From NCBI RefSeq assembly GCF_035989305.1, contig NZ_CP108514.1:5498501-5562500 (forward strand): a stretch of 64,000 nt of DNA, written 5' to 3'. The translations under genes and the position numbers were made by a program. Below, one piece after another: positions 50,361 through 61,235 of this stretch. The notes under the pieces were generated by a model, which was not told the origin of the DNA, did not search any database, and saw only the letters and a list, made by a program, of their open reading frames with translations. Position 1 is the first letter of the stretch. Each line of letters begins with the position of its first letter. This DNA is from Streptomyces sp. NBC_01233. GTDB lineage: Bacteria > Actinomycetota > Actinomycetes > Streptomycetales > Streptomycetaceae.

Positions 50361-51005
50361 ATGGCAAAGCAGATCAAGGGCGTCCTGGGCGAGAAGCTCG
50401 GCATGACCCAGGTCTGGGACGAGAACAACCGTGTCGTCCCGGTGACCGTGGTCAAGGCCGGACCCTGCGTCGTTACCCAGGTCCGTACGAACGACATCGA
50501 CGGCTACGAGTCGGTCCAGATCGCCTTCGGCGAGATCGACCCGCGCAAGGTGAACAAGCCCCTCAAGGGCCACTTCGCCAAGGCCGACGTGACCCCCCGC
50601 CGCCACCTGGTGGAGCTCCGCACCTCCGACGCCAGCGAGTACACGCTCGGCCAGGAGATCACTGCTGAGGTGTTCGAGTCCGGCGTCAAGGTTGACGTCA
50701 CGGGCAACAGCAAGGGCAAGGGCTTCGCCGGTGTCATGAAGCGGCACAACTTCCGGGGCCTCGGCGCCGGTCACGGTGTGCAGCGCAAGCACCGCTCCCC
50801 CGGTTCGATCGGTGGCTGCGCCACCCCTGGGCGTGTCTTCAAGGGCATGCGCATGGCCGGTCGCATGGGTAACGAGCGTGTCACCACCCAGAACCTGACC
50901 ATCCACGCGGTTGACGCGGAGAAGGGTCTGCTCCTCATCAAGGGTGCGGTCCCCGGTCCGAACGGCGGCCTCGTCCTGGTCCGTACCGCGGCCAAGGGGG
51001 CTTGA
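50361..51005 (+). CDS. rplC: Ribosomal protein uL3
   Basis: 214 residues ([20 protein letters not shown]). It starts large-subunit assembly, with a long loop reaching the peptidyl-transferase centre ([20 protein letters not shown]). Full family length. GAGGCGTCGAG precedes the start. rplD follows after 4 nt. Confidence 0.97.
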   Translation: MAKQIKGVLGEKLGMTQVWDENNRVVPVTVVKAGPCVVTQVRTNDIDGYESVQIAFGEIDPRKVNKPLKGHFAKADVTPRRHLVELRTSDASEYTLGQEITAEVFESGVKVDVTGNSKGKGFAGVMKRHNFRGLGAGHGVQRKHRSPGSIGGCATPGRVFKGMRMAGRMGNERVTTQNLTIHAVDAEKGLLLIKGAVPGPNGGLVLVRTAAKGA

Positions 51006-51009
51006 GGTA

Positions 51010-51660
51010 ATGAGCACCATTGACATCCTTTCGCCGGCAGGCGACAAGGCCGGTACCGTCGAGCTCCCCGCGGAGATCTTCGACGCGAAGACCAGCGTTC
51101 CGCTGATCCACCAGGTCGTTGTCGCTCAGCTGGCTGCTGCCCGTCAGGGCACGCACAAGACCAAGCGTCGTGGCGAAGTCCGTGGTGGTGGCCGCAAGCC
51201 GTACCGCCAGAAGGGCACCGGCCGCGCGCGCCAGGGTTCGACCCGCGCTCCGCAGTTCGTCGGCGGTGGCGTCGTCCACGGCCCGCAGCCGCGTGACTAC
51301 TCCCAGCGGACCCCCAAGAAGATGAAGGCCGCCGCCCTCCGCGGTGCCCTCTCGGACCGTGCGCGTCACTCCCGCATCCACGTCGTCACCGGCGTGGTCG
51401 AGGGTGCCGCCTCCACGAAGGCCGCCAAGACGCTGTTCGGCAAGATCTCGGAGCGCAAGAACCTGCTCCTGGTCGTCGACCGTGCCGAAGAGGCCGCGTG
51501 GCTGTCCGCCCGCAACCTGCCCCAGGTTCACATCCTGGAGCCGGGCCAGCTGAACACGTACGACGTGATCGTCTCTGACGACGTGGTCTTCACCCAGGCC
51601 GCTTTCGAGTCCTTCGTGTCTGGCCCCAAGGCCGATGAGACCGAAGGGAGCGACGCCTGA
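51010..51660 (+). CDS. rplD: Ribosomal protein uL4
   Basis: 216 residues ([20 protein letters not shown]). The basic loop [20 protein letters not shown] that lines the exit tunnel is present. In E. coli L4 represses its own operon through the S10 leader. The start at 51010 has GAGG just upstream. The TGA overlaps the ATG of rplW by 1 nt. Confidence 0.96.
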   Translation: MSTIDILSPAGDKAGTVELPAEIFDAKTSVPLIHQVVVAQLAAARQGTHKTKRRGEVRGGGRKPYRQKGTGRARQGSTRAPQFVGGGVVHGPQPRDYSQRTPKKMKAAALRGALSDRARHSRIHVVTGVVEGAASTKAAKTLFGKISERKNLLLVVDRAEEAAWLSARNLPQVHILEPGQLNTYDVIVSDDVVFTQAAFESFVSGPKADETEGSDA

Positions 51661-51983
51661 TGTCTGAGGCGACCGTTACCAGCAAGACCTTCACCGACCC
51701 GCGCGACCTGCTGATCAAGCCGGTTGTCTCGGAGAAGAGCTACGCGCTGCTGGACGAGAACAAGTACACGTTCATCGTCGCGCCCGGCTCCAACAAGACC
51801 CAGATCAAGCAGGCCGTCGAGGCGGTCTTCGGGGTCAAGGTCACCGGGGTCAACACGATCAACCGTCAGGGTAAGCGCAAGCGCACCAAGACCGGTTTCG
51901 GCAAGCGCGCTGACACCAAGCGCGCCATCGTGACCCTCGCTGAGGGCGACCGAATCGACATCTTCGGCGGCCAGGCCTCCTAA
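51660..51983 (+). CDS. rplW: Ribosomal protein uL23
   Basis: 107 residues ([20 protein letters not shown]). It lies at the tunnel exit and is the docking place for SRP and trigger factor. [20 protein letters not shown] is the family start. It is coupled to rplD by the TGATG overlap. Confidence 0.96.
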   Translation: MSEATVTSKTFTDPRDLLIKPVVSEKSYALLDENKYTFIVAPGSNKTQIKQAVEAVFGVKVTGVNTINRQGKRKRTKTGFGKRADTKRAIVTLAEGDRIDIFGGQAS

Positions 51984-52022
51984 CGGAGGTCTAGTCGTCC
52001 GGAATCGGACGAGGACTGAGAA

Positions 52023-52859
52023 ATGGGTATCCGCAAGTACAAGCCGACGACCCCGGGCCGTCGTGGCTCCAGCGTCGCCGACTTTGTCGAGATCACGCGG
52101 TCCACGCCGGAGAAGTCGCTGGTCCGCCCCCTGCACAGCAAGGGCGGCCGTAACAACACCGGTCGGATCACGGTTCGACACCAGGGTGGCGGCCACAAGC
52201 GCGCCTACCGTGTGATCGACTTCCGTCGTCACGACAAGGACGGCGTGCCGGCCAAGGTCGCGCACATCGAGTACGACCCCAACCGCACCGCGCGCATCGC
52301 GCTGCTGCACTACGCCGACGGCGAGAAGCGCTACATCATCGCGCCGCGCGGTCTGCAGCAGGGTGACCGGATTGAGAACGGCCCGACGGCCGACATCAAG
52401 CCGGGCAACAACCTGGCGCTCCGCAACATCCCGGTCGGTACCACGATCCACGCGATCGAGCTCCGCCCCGGTGGCGGCGCCAAGTTCGCGCGTTCCGCTG
52501 GTGCCTCGGTGCAGCTGCTCGCGAAGGAGGGCGTCATGGCCCACCTCCGCATGCCGTCCGGCGAGATCCGTCTCGTCGACGCGCGCTGCCGCGCCACGGT
52601 CGGCGAGGTCGGCAACGCCGAGCAGTCGAACATCAACTGGGGCAAGGCCGGCCGCATGCGCTGGAAGGGCGTTCGCCCGTCCGTCCGCGGTGTCGCGATG
52701 AACCCGGTTGACCACCCGCACGGTGGTGGTGAGGGCAAGACCAGTGGTGGTCGCCACCCGGTCTCCCCGTGGGGTCAGAAGGAGGGTCGTACTCGCTCGC
52801 CGAAGAAGGCTTCGAGCAAGTACATCGTCCGCCGCCGCAAGACGAACAAGAAGCGCTAG
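52023..52859 (+). CDS. rplB: Ribosomal protein uL2
   Basis: 278 residues ([20 protein letters not shown]). It has the SH3-like and OB-like RNA-binding domains and the signature [16 protein letters not shown] near the peptidyl-transferase centre, then a Lys/Arg tail. Needed for subunit joining. The ATG lies 39 nt after rplW. Confidence 0.97.
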   Translation: MGIRKYKPTTPGRRGSSVADFVEITRSTPEKSLVRPLHSKGGRNNTGRITVRHQGGGHKRAYRVIDFRRHDKDGVPAKVAHIEYDPNRTARIALLHYADGEKRYIIAPRGLQQGDRIENGPTADIKPGNNLALRNIPVGTTIHAIELRPGGGAKFARSAGASVQLLAKEGVMAHLRMPSGEIRLVDARCRATVGEVGNAEQSNINWGKAGRMRWKGVRPSVRGVAMNPVDHPHGGGEGKTSGGRHPVSPWGQKEGRTRSPKKASSKYIVRRRKTNKKR

Positions 52860-52871
52860 GAGCGGGTTTAG

Positions 52872-53153
52872 ATGCCGCGCAGTCTCAAGAAGGGGCCCTT
52901 CGTCGACGACCACCTCGTAAAGAAGGTGGACGTCCAGAACGAAGCCGGCACCAAGAACGTCATCAAGACCTGGTCCCGTCGCTCGATGATCATCCCCAGC
53001 ATGCTGGGTCACACCATCGCGGTGCACAACGGCAAGACCCACGTCCCGGTGTTCGTCACCGAGTCGATGGTCGGCCACAAGCTCGGCGAGTTCTCGCCGA
53101 CTCGCACCTTCCGCGGCCACGTCAAGGACGACCGGAAGTCGAAGCGCCGCTAA
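52872..53153 (+). CDS. rpsS: Ribosomal protein uS19
   Basis: 93 residues ([20 protein letters not shown]). Head protein near the A-site finger. The [20 protein letters not shown] and [12 protein letters not shown] blocks are complete. AGGAG lies upstream, 12 nt after the rplB stop. Confidence 0.97.
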   Translation: MPRSLKKGPFVDDHLVKKVDVQNEAGTKNVIKTWSRRSMIIPSMLGHTIAVHNGKTHVPVFVTESMVGHKLGEFSPTRTFRGHVKDDRKSKRR

Positions 53154-53196
53154 AGGCGGGGTGGTTACGACTATGACTTACACCGAAGGGACAACC

Positions 53197-53544
53197 ATGG
53201 AAGCCAGGGCCCAGGCGCGGTACATCCGCGTCACGCCCATGAAGGCCCGCCGAGTGGTGGACCTTATCCGTGGCATGGATGCCACGGAGGCTCAGGCGGT
53301 CCTGCGTTTCGCCCCGCAGGCCGCGAGCGTGCCGGTTGGCAAGGTGCTGGACAGCGCCATTGCCAATGCCGCACACAACTACAACCACCCGGACGCCTCC
53401 ACGCTGGTCATCAGCGAGGCGTTCGTGGACGAGGGCCCGACCCTGAAGCGGTTCCGTCCGCGTGCGCAGGGCCGTGCCTACCGGATCCGCAAGCGGACCA
53501 GCCACATCACCGTGGTCGTCAGCAGCAAGGAAGGTTCCCGGTAA
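53197..53544 (+). CDS. rplV: Ribosomal protein uL22
   Basis: 115 residues ([20 protein letters not shown]). It forms a long beta-hairpin along the exit tunnel ([20 protein letters not shown]), where macrolide changes can arise; none is seen. ATG 53197 was chosen since AAGGGAC lies before it; a longer start at 53161 adds residues not found in the family. It overlaps rpsC by 1 nt (TAATG). Confidence 0.95.
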   Translation: MEARAQARYIRVTPMKARRVVDLIRGMDATEAQAVLRFAPQAASVPVGKVLDSAIANAAHNYNHPDASTLVISEAFVDEGPTLKRFRPRAQGRAYRIRKRTSHITVVVSSKEGSR

Positions 53545-54386
53545 TGGGCCAGAAGGTAAACCCGCACGGGTTCCGGCTCGGCATCACCACCGACTTCAAG
53601 TCGCGTTGGTACGCCGACAAGCTGTACAAGGACTACGTCAAGGAAGACGTCGCCATCCGTCGGATGATGACGTCCGGCATGGAGCGCGCCGGCATCTCGA
53701 AGGTTGAGATCGAGCGCACCCGTGACCGCGTGCGTGTGGACATCCACACCGCTCGTCCGGGCATCGTCATCGGCCGCCGTGGCGCCGAGGCCGACCGCAT
53801 CCGCGGTGACCTCGAGAAGCTCACGGGCAAGCAGGTCCAGCTGAACATCCTCGAGGTCAAGAACCCCGAGCTCGATGCCCAGCTGGTTGCCCAGGCCGTT
53901 GCCGAGCAGCTTTCCTCCCGCGTCTCCTTCCGTCGCGCCATGCGTAAGAGCATGCAGGGCACGATGAAGGCCGGAGCCAAGGGCATCAAGATCCAGTGTG
54001 GCGGCCGTCTCGGCGGCGCCGAGATGTCCCGCTCCGAGTTCTACCGCGAAGGCCGTGTGCCGCTGCACACCCTCCGCGCGAACGTGGACTACGGCTTCTT
54101 CGAGGCCAAGACCACCTTCGGCCGTATCGGTGTGAAGGTCTGGATCTACAAGGGCGACGTCAAGAACATCGCCGAGGTTCGCGCCGAGAACGCTGCGGCC
54201 CGTGCGGGTAACCGCCCGGCCCGTGGTGCTCAGGGCGCTGGCGACCGTCCCGCCGGCCGTGGTGGCCGTGGTGGCGAGCGCGGCGGCCGTGGTGGCCGCA
54301 AGCCGCAGCAGGCTGCTGGTGCCGAGGCCCCCAAGGCCGACGCTCCCGCCGCCGCTCCGGCCGAGAGCACCGGAACGGAGGCCTGA
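53544..54386 (+). CDS. rpsC: Ribosomal protein uS3
   Basis: 280 residues ([20 protein letters not shown]). The KH domain has [20 protein letters not shown]. It lines the mRNA entry channel. After about residue 213 there is a long Arg/Gly/Ala/Pro tail with [16 protein letters not shown], typical of actinomycetes but longer than in most bacteria; it is probably disordered and RNA-binding. Confidence 0.96.
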   Translation: MGQKVNPHGFRLGITTDFKSRWYADKLYKDYVKEDVAIRRMMTSGMERAGISKVEIERTRDRVRVDIHTARPGIVIGRRGAEADRIRGDLEKLTGKQVQLNILEVKNPELDAQLVAQAVAEQLSSRVSFRRAMRKSMQGTMKAGAKGIKIQCGGRLGGAEMSRSEFYREGRVPLHTLRANVDYGFFEAKTTFGRIGVKVWIYKGDVKNIAEVRAENAAARAGNRPARGAQGAGDRPAGRGGRGGERGGRGGRKPQQAAGAEAPKADAPAAAPAESTGTEA

Positions 54387-54391
54387 CCGAC

Positions 54392-54811
54392 ATGCTGATC
54401 CCTCGTAGGGTCAAGCACCGCAAGCAGCACCACCCGAAGCGCAGCGGTATGGCCAAGGGCGGTACTGAGGTCACGTTCGGCGAGTACGGCATCCAGGCGC
54501 TGACCCCGGCGTACGTGACGAACCGCCAGATCGAGGCGGCTCGTATTGCGATGACCCGCCACATCAAGCGTGGCGGCAAGGTCTGGATCAACATCTACCC
54601 GGACCGCCCGCTGACGAAGAAGCCGGCCGAAACCCGCATGGGTTCCGGTAAGGGTTCTCCCGAGTGGTGGATCGCCAACGTGCACCCGGGCCGGGTCATG
54701 TTCGAGCTGTCCTACCCGAACGAGAAGATTGCTCGTGAGGCGCTCACCCGCGCTGCTCACAAGCTTCCGATGAAGTGCCGGATTGTTCGGCGCGAGGCAG
54801 GTGAGTCGTGA
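54392..54811 (+). CDS. rplP: Ribosomal protein uL16
   Basis: 139 residues ([20 protein letters not shown]). It helps place the tRNA acceptor ends; [19 protein letters not shown] is the family signature. It starts 5 nt after rpsC and overlaps rpmC by 1 nt. Confidence 0.97.
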   Translation: MLIPRRVKHRKQHHPKRSGMAKGGTEVTFGEYGIQALTPAYVTNRQIEAARIAMTRHIKRGGKVWINIYPDRPLTKKPAETRMGSGKGSPEWWIANVHPGRVMFELSYPNEKIAREALTRAAHKLPMKCRIVRREAGES

Positions 54812-55035
54812 TGGCGACGGGAACCAAGGCGTCCGAGCTGCGTGAGCTCGGCAACGAGGAGCTCGTTGGCAAGCTGCGCGAGGCCAAGGAGGAGCTGTTC
54901 AAGCTCCGCTTCCAGGCGGCCACGGGTCAGCTGGAGAACAACGGCCGGCTCAAGTCCGTCCGTAAGGACATCGCTCGCATCTACACCCTGATGCACGAGC
55001 GTGAGCTCGGTATCGAGACGGTGGAGAGCGCCTGA
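54811..55035 (+). CDS. rpmC: Ribosomal protein uL29
   Basis: 74 residues ([20 protein letters not shown]). A helical hairpin at the tunnel exit, with [20 protein letters not shown] as the signature. ATG 54811 is used (TGATG with rplP); GTG 54808 is also in frame. It overlaps rpsQ by 1 nt. Confidence 0.95.
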   Translation: MATGTKASELRELGNEELVGKLREAKEELFKLRFQAATGQLENNGRLKSVRKDIARIYTLMHERELGIETVESA

Positions 55036-55316
55036 TGAGCGAGAACAACGTGACTGAGAAGACCGAGCGCGGATTCCGCAAGACCCGTGAGGGTCTGGTC
55101 GTCAGCGACAAGATGGACAAGACCGTCGTCGTCGCCGTCGAGGACCGCGTGAAGCACGCCCTGTACGGCAAGGTCATCCGCCGTACGAACAAGCTCAAGG
55201 CGCACGACGAGCAGAACGCTGCCGGCGTCGGCGACCGCGTCCTCATCATGGAGACGCGTCCGCTGTCGGCGAGCAAGCGCTGGCGCATCGTCGAGATCCT
55301 CGAGAAGGCCAAGTAA
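55035..55316 (+). CDS. rpsQ: Ribosomal protein uS17
   Basis: 93 residues ([20 protein letters not shown]). OB fold with [20 protein letters not shown] and the end [20 protein letters not shown]. Last gene of the S10 set before a 137-nt gap with three hairpins. Confidence 0.97.
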   Translation: MSENNVTEKTERGFRKTREGLVVSDKMDKTVVVAVEDRVKHALYGKVIRRTNKLKAHDEQNAAGVGDRVLIMETRPLSASKRWRIVEILEKAK

Positions 55317-55453
55317 GGCAATTCGCGCAAGCGAATTCCAAACAGACACAGTCTGAGGGGTTTCCCTCAGATTCGTTCCGCCAGGCTCGGTGGGGGCGAC
55401 GCTCTCCGGAGTGAAGCCCCCGCCGGGAACCGGCAGACAAACAGGAGATACAC
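55317..55453 (+). promoter_or_regulatory. Three hairpins between the S10 and spc gene sets
   Basis: AATTCGC-GCAA-GCGAATT (55320-55337), TCTGAGGG-GTTT-CCCTCAGA (55352-55371) and a GGTGGGGGC/GCCCCCGCC stem (about 55389-55424) follow one another. They may cause partial termination, RNA cutting or translational control of rplN. A ribosome site AGGAGA lies before GTG 55454. Confidence 0.65.
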
Positions 55454-55822
55454 GTGATCCAGCAGGAGTCGCGACTGCGTATCGCCGACAACACTGGTGC
55501 CAAGGAAATCCTTTGCATCCGTGTTCTCGGTGGTTCCGGTCGCCGCTACGCGGGCATCGGTGACGTCATCGTCGCCACCGTCAAGGACGCGATCCCCGGT
55601 GGCAACGTGAAGAAGGGTGACGTCGTCAAGGCGGTCATCGTTCGCACCGTCAAGGAGCGTCGCCGTCAGGACGGCTCGTACATCCGCTTTGACGAGAACG
55701 CCGCCGTCATTCTGAAGAACGACGGCGACCCTCGCGGCACCCGTATCTTCGGCCCGGTGGGCCGTGAGCTGCGCGAGAAGAAGTTCATGAAGATCATCTC
55801 GCTCGCGCCGGAGGTGCTGTAA
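55454..55822 (+). CDS. rplN: Ribosomal protein uL14
   Basis: 122 residues from GTG 55454 ([20 protein letters not shown]). A beta-barrel at the subunit interface, with [20 protein letters not shown] and [20 protein letters not shown]. First gene of the spc set. rplX follows after 2 nt. Confidence 0.97.
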   Translation: MIQQESRLRIADNTGAKEILCIRVLGGSGRRYAGIGDVIVATVKDAIPGGNVKKGDVVKAVIVRTVKERRRQDGSYIRFDENAAVILKNDGDPRGTRIFGPVGRELREKKFMKIISLAPEVL

Positions 55823-55824
55823 GC

Positions 55825-56136
55825 ATGAAGATCAAGAAGGGCGACCTGGTTCAGGTCATCACCGGTAAGGACAAGGGCAAGCAGGGCAAGGTCATCGTCG
55901 CCTTCCCCGCCGACGACCGCGTCCTCGTCGAGGGTGTCAACCGGGTCAAGAAGCACACCAAGGCTGCGCAGAACCAGGCCGGTGGCATTGTGATCACCGA
56001 GGCCCCGGTCCACGTCAGCAACGTTCAGCTGGTTGTGGAGAAGGACGGCAAGAAGGTCGTCACCCGCGTCGGCTACCGCTTCGACGACGAGGGCAACAAG
56101 ATCCGCGTTGCCAAGCGGACGGGTGAGGACATCTGA
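55825..56136 (+). CDS. rplX: Ribosomal protein uL24
   Basis: 103 residues ([20 protein letters not shown]). The KOW motif is at the start. It begins large-subunit assembly. It is a few residues shorter than the 107 usual in Streptomyces, with a shorter loop after [13 protein letters not shown]. It overlaps rplE by 1 nt (TGATG). Confidence 0.96.
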   Translation: MKIKKGDLVQVITGKDKGKQGKVIVAFPADDRVLVEGVNRVKKHTKAAQNQAGGIVITEAPVHVSNVQLVVEKDGKKVVTRVGYRFDDEGNKIRVAKRTGEDI

Positions 56137-56687
56137 TGGCTACCACTCCGCGTCTCAAGACGAAGTACCGCGAGGACATCGCGGGCAAGCTGCGTGAGGA
56201 GTTCTCGTACGAGAACGTCATGCAGATCCCCGGTCTCGTGAAGATCGTGGTCAACATGGGTGTGGGCGACGCCGCCCGCGACTCCAAGCTGATCGACGGC
56301 GCCATCAAGGACCTGACGACGATCACCGGTCAGAAGCCGGCCGTCACGAAGGCCCGGAAGTCCATCGCGCAGTTCAAGCTGCGCGAGGGTCAGCCGATCG
56401 GCTGCCACGTCACCCTCCGTGGTGACCGCATGTGGGAGTTCCTGGACCGTACGCTGTCGCTCGCGCTGCCGCGTATCCGTGACTTCCGTGGTCTGTCGCC
56501 GAAGCAGTTCGACGGCCGTGGCAACTACACCTTCGGTCTCACGGAGCAGGTCATGTTCCACGAGATCGACCAGGACAAGATCGACCGTACCCGGGGTATG
56601 GACATCACCGTGGTCACCACGGCGACCAACGACGACGAGGGCCGCGCCCTCCTTCGTCACCTCGGCTTCCCCTTCAAGGAGGCGTAA
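56136..56687 (+). CDS. rplE: Ribosomal protein uL5
   Basis: 183 residues ([20 protein letters not shown]). It binds 5S rRNA with L18. [20 protein letters not shown] and [20 protein letters not shown] are family marks. Coupled to rplX; rpsN starts 5 nt after it. Confidence 0.97.
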   Translation: MATTPRLKTKYREDIAGKLREEFSYENVMQIPGLVKIVVNMGVGDAARDSKLIDGAIKDLTTITGQKPAVTKARKSIAQFKLREGQPIGCHVTLRGDRMWEFLDRTLSLALPRIRDFRGLSPKQFDGRGNYTFGLTEQVMFHEIDQDKIDRTRGMDITVVTTATNDDEGRALLRHLGFPFKEA

Positions 56688-56692
56688 GCGAG

Positions 56693-56878
56693 ATGGCGAA
56701 GAAGGCTCTCATCGCGAAGGCTGCCCGCAAGCCCAAGTTCGGTGTGCGTGCGTACACCCGCTGCCAGCGCTGCGGTCGCCCCCACTCCGTGTACCGCAAG
56801 TTCGGCCTGTGCCGCGTCTGCCTTCGTGAGATGGCTCACCGTGGCGAGCTGCCGGGCGTGACCAAGAGCTCCTGGTAA
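56693..56878 (+). CDS. rpsN: Ribosomal protein uS14, zinc-binding short form (type Z)
   Basis: 61 residues ([20 protein letters not shown]). Cys pairs in RCQRCGRP and LCRVCLRE form the zinc site of the short S14 form. Actinomycetes often hold a longer, zinc-free S14 elsewhere for zinc shortage. GAG lies just before the ATG. Confidence 0.97.
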   Translation: MAKKALIAKAARKPKFGVRAYTRCQRCGRPHSVYRKFGLCRVCLREMAHRGELPGVTKSSW

Positions 56879-57101
56879 ATCACCCTCGTCCGCAAGGACT
56901 TGGGGAGTACCAGGCACTCTCGGTAAGCATCTGGACGGTGGGTGCCCGGCCGCGCATGCCTTAGGCTTGTGTGGTTGGGCGTCCGCCGCCCATAACGACT
57001 TACTACGCCGTAGGTCCCCGCACCGCACCCGTCCCGCCACTGAGTGGGGAGAGGGATGGCGCATACAGGAAACCCCGGCGAGAGAGGCCGAAGGCCACTT
57101 C
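56879..57101 (+). promoter_or_regulatory. Gap between rpsN and rpsH with a possible inner promoter
   Basis: 223 nt without a gene. TAGGCT (56962-56967), within CTTAGGCTTG, resembles the sequence before tuf (TTTAGGCTTG, near 35299) and may be a -10 box. The -35 is not clear. A GAGAGAGG sequence lies about 15 nt before rpsH. Confidence 0.4.
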
Positions 57102-57500
57102 ATGACCATGACTGACCCGATCGCAGACATGCTCACGCGTCTGCGTAACGCTAACTCGGCGTACCACGACACCGTCGTGATGCCGCACAGCAAGATCAAG
57201 TCGCACATCGCAGAGATCCTCAAGCAGGAGGGTTTCATCACCGGCTGGAAGGTCGAGGACGCCGAGGTCGGCAAGAACCTCGTCCTCGAGCTGAAGTTCG
57301 GGCCGAACCGCGAGCGCTCCATTGCGGGCATCAAGCGGATCTCGAAGCCCGGTCTGCGCGTGTACGCGAAGTCCACCAACCTGCCGAAGGTGCTCGGCGG
57401 CCTGGGCGTGGCGATCATCTCCACGTCCCACGGTCTCCTCACCGGCCAGCAGGCAGGCAAGAAGGGCGTAGGTGGGGAAGTCCTCGCCTACGTCTGGTAG
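57102..57500 (+). CDS. rpsH: Ribosomal protein uS8
   Basis: 132 residues ([20 protein letters not shown]). It binds central-domain 16S rRNA and in E. coli represses the spc operon. The C-terminal block [20 protein letters not shown] is intact. ATG 57102 fits the family start; ATG 57108 would drop two residues. Confidence 0.96.
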   Translation: MTMTDPIADMLTRLRNANSAYHDTVVMPHSKIKSHIAEILKQEGFITGWKVEDAEVGKNLVLELKFGPNRERSIAGIKRISKPGLRVYAKSTNLPKVLGGLGVAIISTSHGLLTGQQAGKKGVGGEVLAYVW

Positions 57501-57520
57501 TCGGGAACGGAGGAAAAGCA

Positions 57521-58060
57521 ATGTCGCGAATCGGCAAGCTCCCCATCCAGGTTCCCGCCGGTGTGGACGTCACCATCGATGGCAGCACGGTTGCGGTGAA
57601 GGGTCCCAAGGGTTCCCTTTCCCACACCGTCAAGGCTCCCATCGCCGTCGTTAAGGGCGAGGACGGCGTTCTGAACGTCACCCGTCCGAACGACGAGCGT
57701 CAGAACAAGGCCCTGCACGGCCTGTCCCGCACGCTGGTGGCGAACATGATCACCGGTGTGACCACGGGATACGTCAAGGCTCTCGAGATCAGCGGTGTCG
57801 GTTACCGTGTCCTGGCGAAGGGCTCCGACCTGGAGTTCCAGCTGGGTTACAGCCACCCGATCCTGGTGGAGGCGCCCGAGGGCATCTCCTTCAAGGTCGA
57901 GTCGCCGACCAAGTTCTCGGTCGAGGGCATCGACAAGCAGAAGGTCGGCGAGGTCGCCGCCAACATCCGCAAGCTGCGGAAGCCCGACCCGTACAAGGCC
58001 AAGGGTGTCAAGTACGCCGGCGAAGTCATCCGCCGCAAGGTCGGAAAGGCTGGTAAGTAG
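57521..58060 (+). CDS. rplF: Ribosomal protein uL6
   Basis: 179 residues ([20 protein letters not shown]). Two related domains near the sarcin-ricin loop; the C-terminal signature [20 protein letters not shown] is present. GGAGG lies upstream. It lies 20 nt after rpsH, and rplR follows after 2 nt. Confidence 0.97.
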   Translation: MSRIGKLPIQVPAGVDVTIDGSTVAVKGPKGSLSHTVKAPIAVVKGEDGVLNVTRPNDERQNKALHGLSRTLVANMITGVTTGYVKALEISGVGYRVLAKGSDLEFQLGYSHPILVEAPEGISFKVESPTKFSVEGIDKQKVGEVAANIRKLRKPDPYKAKGVKYAGEVIRRKVGKAGK

Positions 58061-58062
58061 CC

Positions 58063-58446
58063 ATGGCATACGGTGTGAAGATCGCCAAGGGCGACGCGTA
58101 CAAGCGCGCTGCCAAGGCTCGCCGCCACATCCGCATTCGCAAGAACGTGTCGGGTACGGCGGAGCGTCCGCGCCTCGTCGTGACGCGTTCCAACCGCAAC
58201 ATCGTTGCTCAGGTCATCGACGACCTCCAGGGTCACACCCTGGCGTCCGCGTCGACCCTGGACACCTCGATCCGCGGTGGCGAAGGCGACAAGAGCGCCC
58301 AGGCCCAGGCCGTCGGCGCGCTCGTGGCCGAGCGTGCGAAGGCTGCCGGCGTCGAGACCGTTGTCTTTGACCGCGGTGGCAACCGATACGCCGGGCGCAT
58401 TGCCGCTCTGGCTGACGCCGCCCGCGAAGCCGGGCTGAAGTTCTAA
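58063..58446 (+). CDS. rplR: Ribosomal protein uL18
   Basis: 127 residues ([20 protein letters not shown]). It binds 5S r[23 protein letters not shown] and the end [20 protein letters not shown] are family marks. Confidence 0.97.
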   Translation: MAYGVKIAKGDAYKRAAKARRHIRIRKNVSGTAERPRLVVTRSNRNIVAQVIDDLQGHTLASASTLDTSIRGGEGDKSAQAQAVGALVAERAKAAGVETVVFDRGGNRYAGRIAALADAAREAGLKF

Positions 58447-58491
58447 GCCCCGGTTCCGGGACTCACGGACGTAACAGAGAGAGGTAATCCA

Positions 58492-59094
58492 ATGGCTGGA
58501 CCCCAGCGCCGCGGAAGCGGTGCCGGTGGCGGCGAGCGGCGGGACCGGAAGGGTCGCGACGGTGGCCCTGCCGCCGAGAAGACCGCTTACGTTGAGCGCG
58601 TTGTCGCGATCAACCGCGTCGCCAAGGTTGTCAAGGGTGGTCGCCGCTTCAGCTTCACCGCGCTGGTCGTGGTGGGCGACGGTGACGGCACTGTAGGTGT
58701 CGGTTACGGCAAGGCCAAGGAAGTTCCCGCGGCCATTGCCAAGGGTGTCGAGGAAGCCAAGAAGAACTTCTTCAAGGTTCCGCGCATCCAGGGCACCATC
58801 CCTCACCCGATCCAGGGCGAGAAGGCTGCGGGCGTCGTCCTGCTGAAGCCTGCTTCCCCCGGTACCGGTGTTATCGCCGGTGGCCCGGTGCGCGCCGTTC
58901 TGGAGTGCGCCGGCGTTCACGACATCCTGTCGAAGTCCCTGGGCTCCGACAACGCGATCAACATCGTGCACGCGACCGTGGCGGCCCTTCAGGGCCTGCA
59001 GCGTCCCGAGGAGATCGCGGCTCGCCGTGGTCTGCCCCTCGAGGACGTCGCCCCCGCGGCTCTGCTTCGTGCACGTGCCGGGGCGGGTGCGTAA
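58492..59094 (+). CDS. rpsE: Ribosomal protein uS5
   Basis: 200 residues ([20 protein letters not shown]). After a Gly/Arg/Asp-rich start the double-stranded RNA-binding fold has [20 protein letters not shown] and [20 protein letters not shown]. The spectinomycin region ([11 protein letters not shown]) is wild type. AGAGAGG lies upstream. It overlaps rpmD by 1 nt. Confidence 0.97.
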   Translation: MAGPQRRGSGAGGGERRDRKGRDGGPAAEKTAYVERVVAINRVAKVVKGGRRFSFTALVVVGDGDGTVGVGYGKAKEVPAAIAKGVEEAKKNFFKVPRIQGTIPHPIQGEKAAGVVLLKPASPGTGVIAGGPVRAVLECAGVHDILSKSLGSDNAINIVHATVAALQGLQRPEEIAARRGLPLEDVAPAALLRARAGAGA

Positions 59095-59276
59095 TGGCTC
59101 GCCTCAAGATCACGCAGACGAAGTCGTACATCGGCAGCAAGCAGAACCACCGCGACACGCTGCGTTCGCTCGGGCTCAAGCGCCTGAACGACGTCGTCGT
59201 CAAGGAGGACCGCCCCGAGTTCCGCGGAATGGTTCACACCGTCCGCCACCTCGTGACGGTTGAGGAGGTTGACTAA
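59094..59276 (+). CDS. rpmD: Ribosomal protein uL30
   Basis: 60 residues ([20 protein letters not shown]). Short L30 form with [20 protein letters not shown]. It starts in the TAATG overlap with rpsE, and rplO begins 2 nt after its stop. Confidence 0.97.
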   Translation: MARLKITQTKSYIGSKQNHRDTLRSLGLKRLNDVVVKEDRPEFRGMVHTVRHLVTVEEVD

Positions 59277-59278
59277 TC

Positions 59279-59734
59279 ATGGCTGAGAACAGCCCGCTGA
59301 AGGCCCACAACCTCCGTCCCGCCCCCGGCGCCAAGACCGCGAAGACCCGTGTCGGTCGTGGTGAGGCGTCGAAGGGTAAGACGGCCGGTCGTGGTACGAA
59401 GGGCCAGAAGGCCCGTTACCAGATCCCGCAGCGCTTCGAGGGTGGGCAGATGCCCCTCCACATGCGTCTGCCGAAGCTCAAGGGCTTCAAGAACCCGTTC
59501 CGCACCGAGTTCCAGGTCGTGAACCTGGACAAGCTCGGCGCTCTCTACCCCGAGGGTGGAGAAGTCACGGTGGCCGACCTGGTCGCCAAGGGCGCGGTTC
59601 GCAAGAACAGCCTCGTCAAGGTCCTGGGCCAGGGCGAGCTCTCCGTGGCGCTGCAGGTTTCGGTTGACGCCGTTTCCGCCTCCGCCAAGGAGAAGATCGC
59701 CGCTGCCGGCGGCACCGTCACCGAGCTCGTCTAA
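59279..59734 (+). CDS. rplO: Ribosomal protein uL15
   Basis: 151 residues ([20 protein letters not shown]). The Gly/Arg/Lys-rich start ([20 protein letters not shown]) threads into 23S rRNA, and the globular end has [20 protein letters not shown]. It is the last ribosomal gene before a terminator and secY. Confidence 0.97.
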   Translation: MAENSPLKAHNLRPAPGAKTAKTRVGRGEASKGKTAGRGTKGQKARYQIPQRFEGGQMPLHMRLPKLKGFKNPFRTEFQVVNLDKLGALYPEGGEVTVADLVAKGAVRKNSLVKVLGQGELSVALQVSVDAVSASAKEKIAAAGGTVTELV

Positions 59735-59767
59735 GACGATCTCAGTGGCTGAATAGCTCGAAACCCG

Positions 59768-59801
59768 ACCGGGGATGCCTCACATATGGGGCATCCCCGG
59801 T
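59768..59801 (+). terminator. Terminator between rplO and secY
   Basis: A perfect 12-bp stem ACCGGGGATGCC/GGCATCCCCGGT (59768-59779 with 59790-59801), followed by TGGTCGTTC. It separates the ribosomal genes from the secY unit, which must then have its own promoter in 59802-59900. Confidence 0.9.
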
Positions 59802-59921
59802 TGGTCGTTCCACGGAAGGCACACTCGCCGGTAAGGTGGCGTGCACCTTTGCTTTGTCGTATACGTCGATCCCTCAGACCGTCACCTCTGACGCAGTAGC
59901 GCGGGGGTCGCAGGAGGCACC

Positions 59922-61235
59922 GTGCTCACCGCGTTCGCCCGGGCGTTCAAGACGCCCGACCTGCGCAAGAAGCTGCTCTTCACGCTCGGCATCATCGTGC
60001 TGTTCCGGCTCGGGTCCCACATCCCGGTACCCGGCGTGAGCTATAAGAACGTTCAGATCTGCGTCGAACAGGCGGGCAGCAGCAATGGGCTGTTCGGCCT
60101 CGTCAACATGTTCAGCGGCGGCGCGCTGCTGCAGATCACGATCTTTGCGCTCGGCATCATGCCGTACATCACGGCGAGCATCATTCTGCAGCTGCTGACC
60201 GTGGTCATCCCGAAGCTGGAAACCCTCAAAAAAGAGGGACAGTCCGGCACGGCGAAGATCACTCAGTACACGCGCTATCTGACGGTCGCGCTCGCGATCC
60301 TGCAGGGCACGGGCCTCGTCGCCACTGCCCGCACGGGGGCCCTGTTCCAGGGCTGCCAGGTCGCCAGCCAGATCGTCCCCGACCGGTCGATCTTCACCAC
60401 GGTCGTCATGGTGATCACCATGACCGCCGGCACCTGCGTCGTCATGTGGCTCGGTGAGCTCATCACCGACCGCGGCATCGGCAACGGCATGTCGATCCTC
60501 ATGTTCATCTCGATCGCCGCCGGCTTCATCGGCGCCCTCTGGGCCATCAAGGAGCAGGGCAAGATCGCCGACGGCTGGGTCGAATTCGGCGTCGTCATGC
60601 TGGTCGGTCTCGCGATGGTCGGCCTGGTGGTCTTCGTCGAGCAGGCGCAGCGCCGGATCCCGGTCCAGTACGCGAAGCGCATGATCGGCCGCCGTGCCTA
60701 CGGCGGTACCTCGACGTACATCCCGCTCAAGGTGAACCAGGCGGGCATCATCCCCGTCATCTTCGCCTCGTCGCTGCTCTACATCCCGGCACTGGTCGTG
60801 CAGTTCAGCGGTTCCACCGCGGGCTGGGCCAACTGGATCCAGAAGCACTTCGTCAAGGGCGACCACCCGTACTACATCGCGACCTACTTCCTCCTGATCG
60901 TCTTCTTCGCGTTCTTCTACGTGGCGATCTCGTTCAACCCCGAGGAAGTTGCAGACAACATGAAGAAGTATGGTGGGTTCATCCCGGGTATTCGTGCCGG
61001 TCGACCCACCGCCGAGTACCTGAGCTACGTGCTCAACCGGATCACCTGGCCGGGGTCGCTGTACTTGGGTCTCATCGCTCTTGTGCCGACGATGGCGTTG
61101 GCCGGCTTCGGAGCGAACCAGAACTTCCCGTTCGGCGGGACGAGCATCCTGATCATCGTGGGTGTGGGTCTGGAAACCGTGAAGCAGATCGAGAGCCAGC
61201 TCCAGCAGCGTAATTACGAAGGGTTCCTCCGCTGA
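59922..61235 (+). CDS. secY: Preprotein translocase subunit SecY
   Basis: 437 residues from GTG 59922 with AGGAGG 5 nt upstream ([20 protein letters not shown]). It is the ten-helix channel for export. [12 protein letters not shown] begins the plug region, and [20 protein letters not shown] and [12 protein letters not shown] are family signatures. It overlaps adk by 1 nt (TGATG). Confidence 0.97.
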   Translation: MLTAFARAFKTPDLRKKLLFTLGIIVLFRLGSHIPVPGVSYKNVQICVEQAGSSNGLFGLVNMFSGGALLQITIFALGIMPYITASIILQLLTVVIPKLETLKKEGQSGTAKITQYTRYLTVALAILQGTGLVATARTGALFQGCQVASQIVPDRSIFTTVVMVITMTAGTCVVMWLGELITDRGIGNGMSILMFISIAAGFIGALWAIKEQGKIADGWVEFGVVMLVGLAMVGLVVFVEQAQRRIPVQYAKRMIGRRAYGGTSTYIPLKVNQAGIIPVIFASSLLYIPALVVQFSGSTAGWANWIQKHFVKGDHPYYIATYFLLIVFFAFFYVAISFNPEEVADNMKKYGGFIPGIRAGRPTAEYLSYVLNRITWPGSLYLGLIALVPTMALAGFGANQNFPFGGTSILIIVGVGLETVKQIESQLQQRNYEGFLR

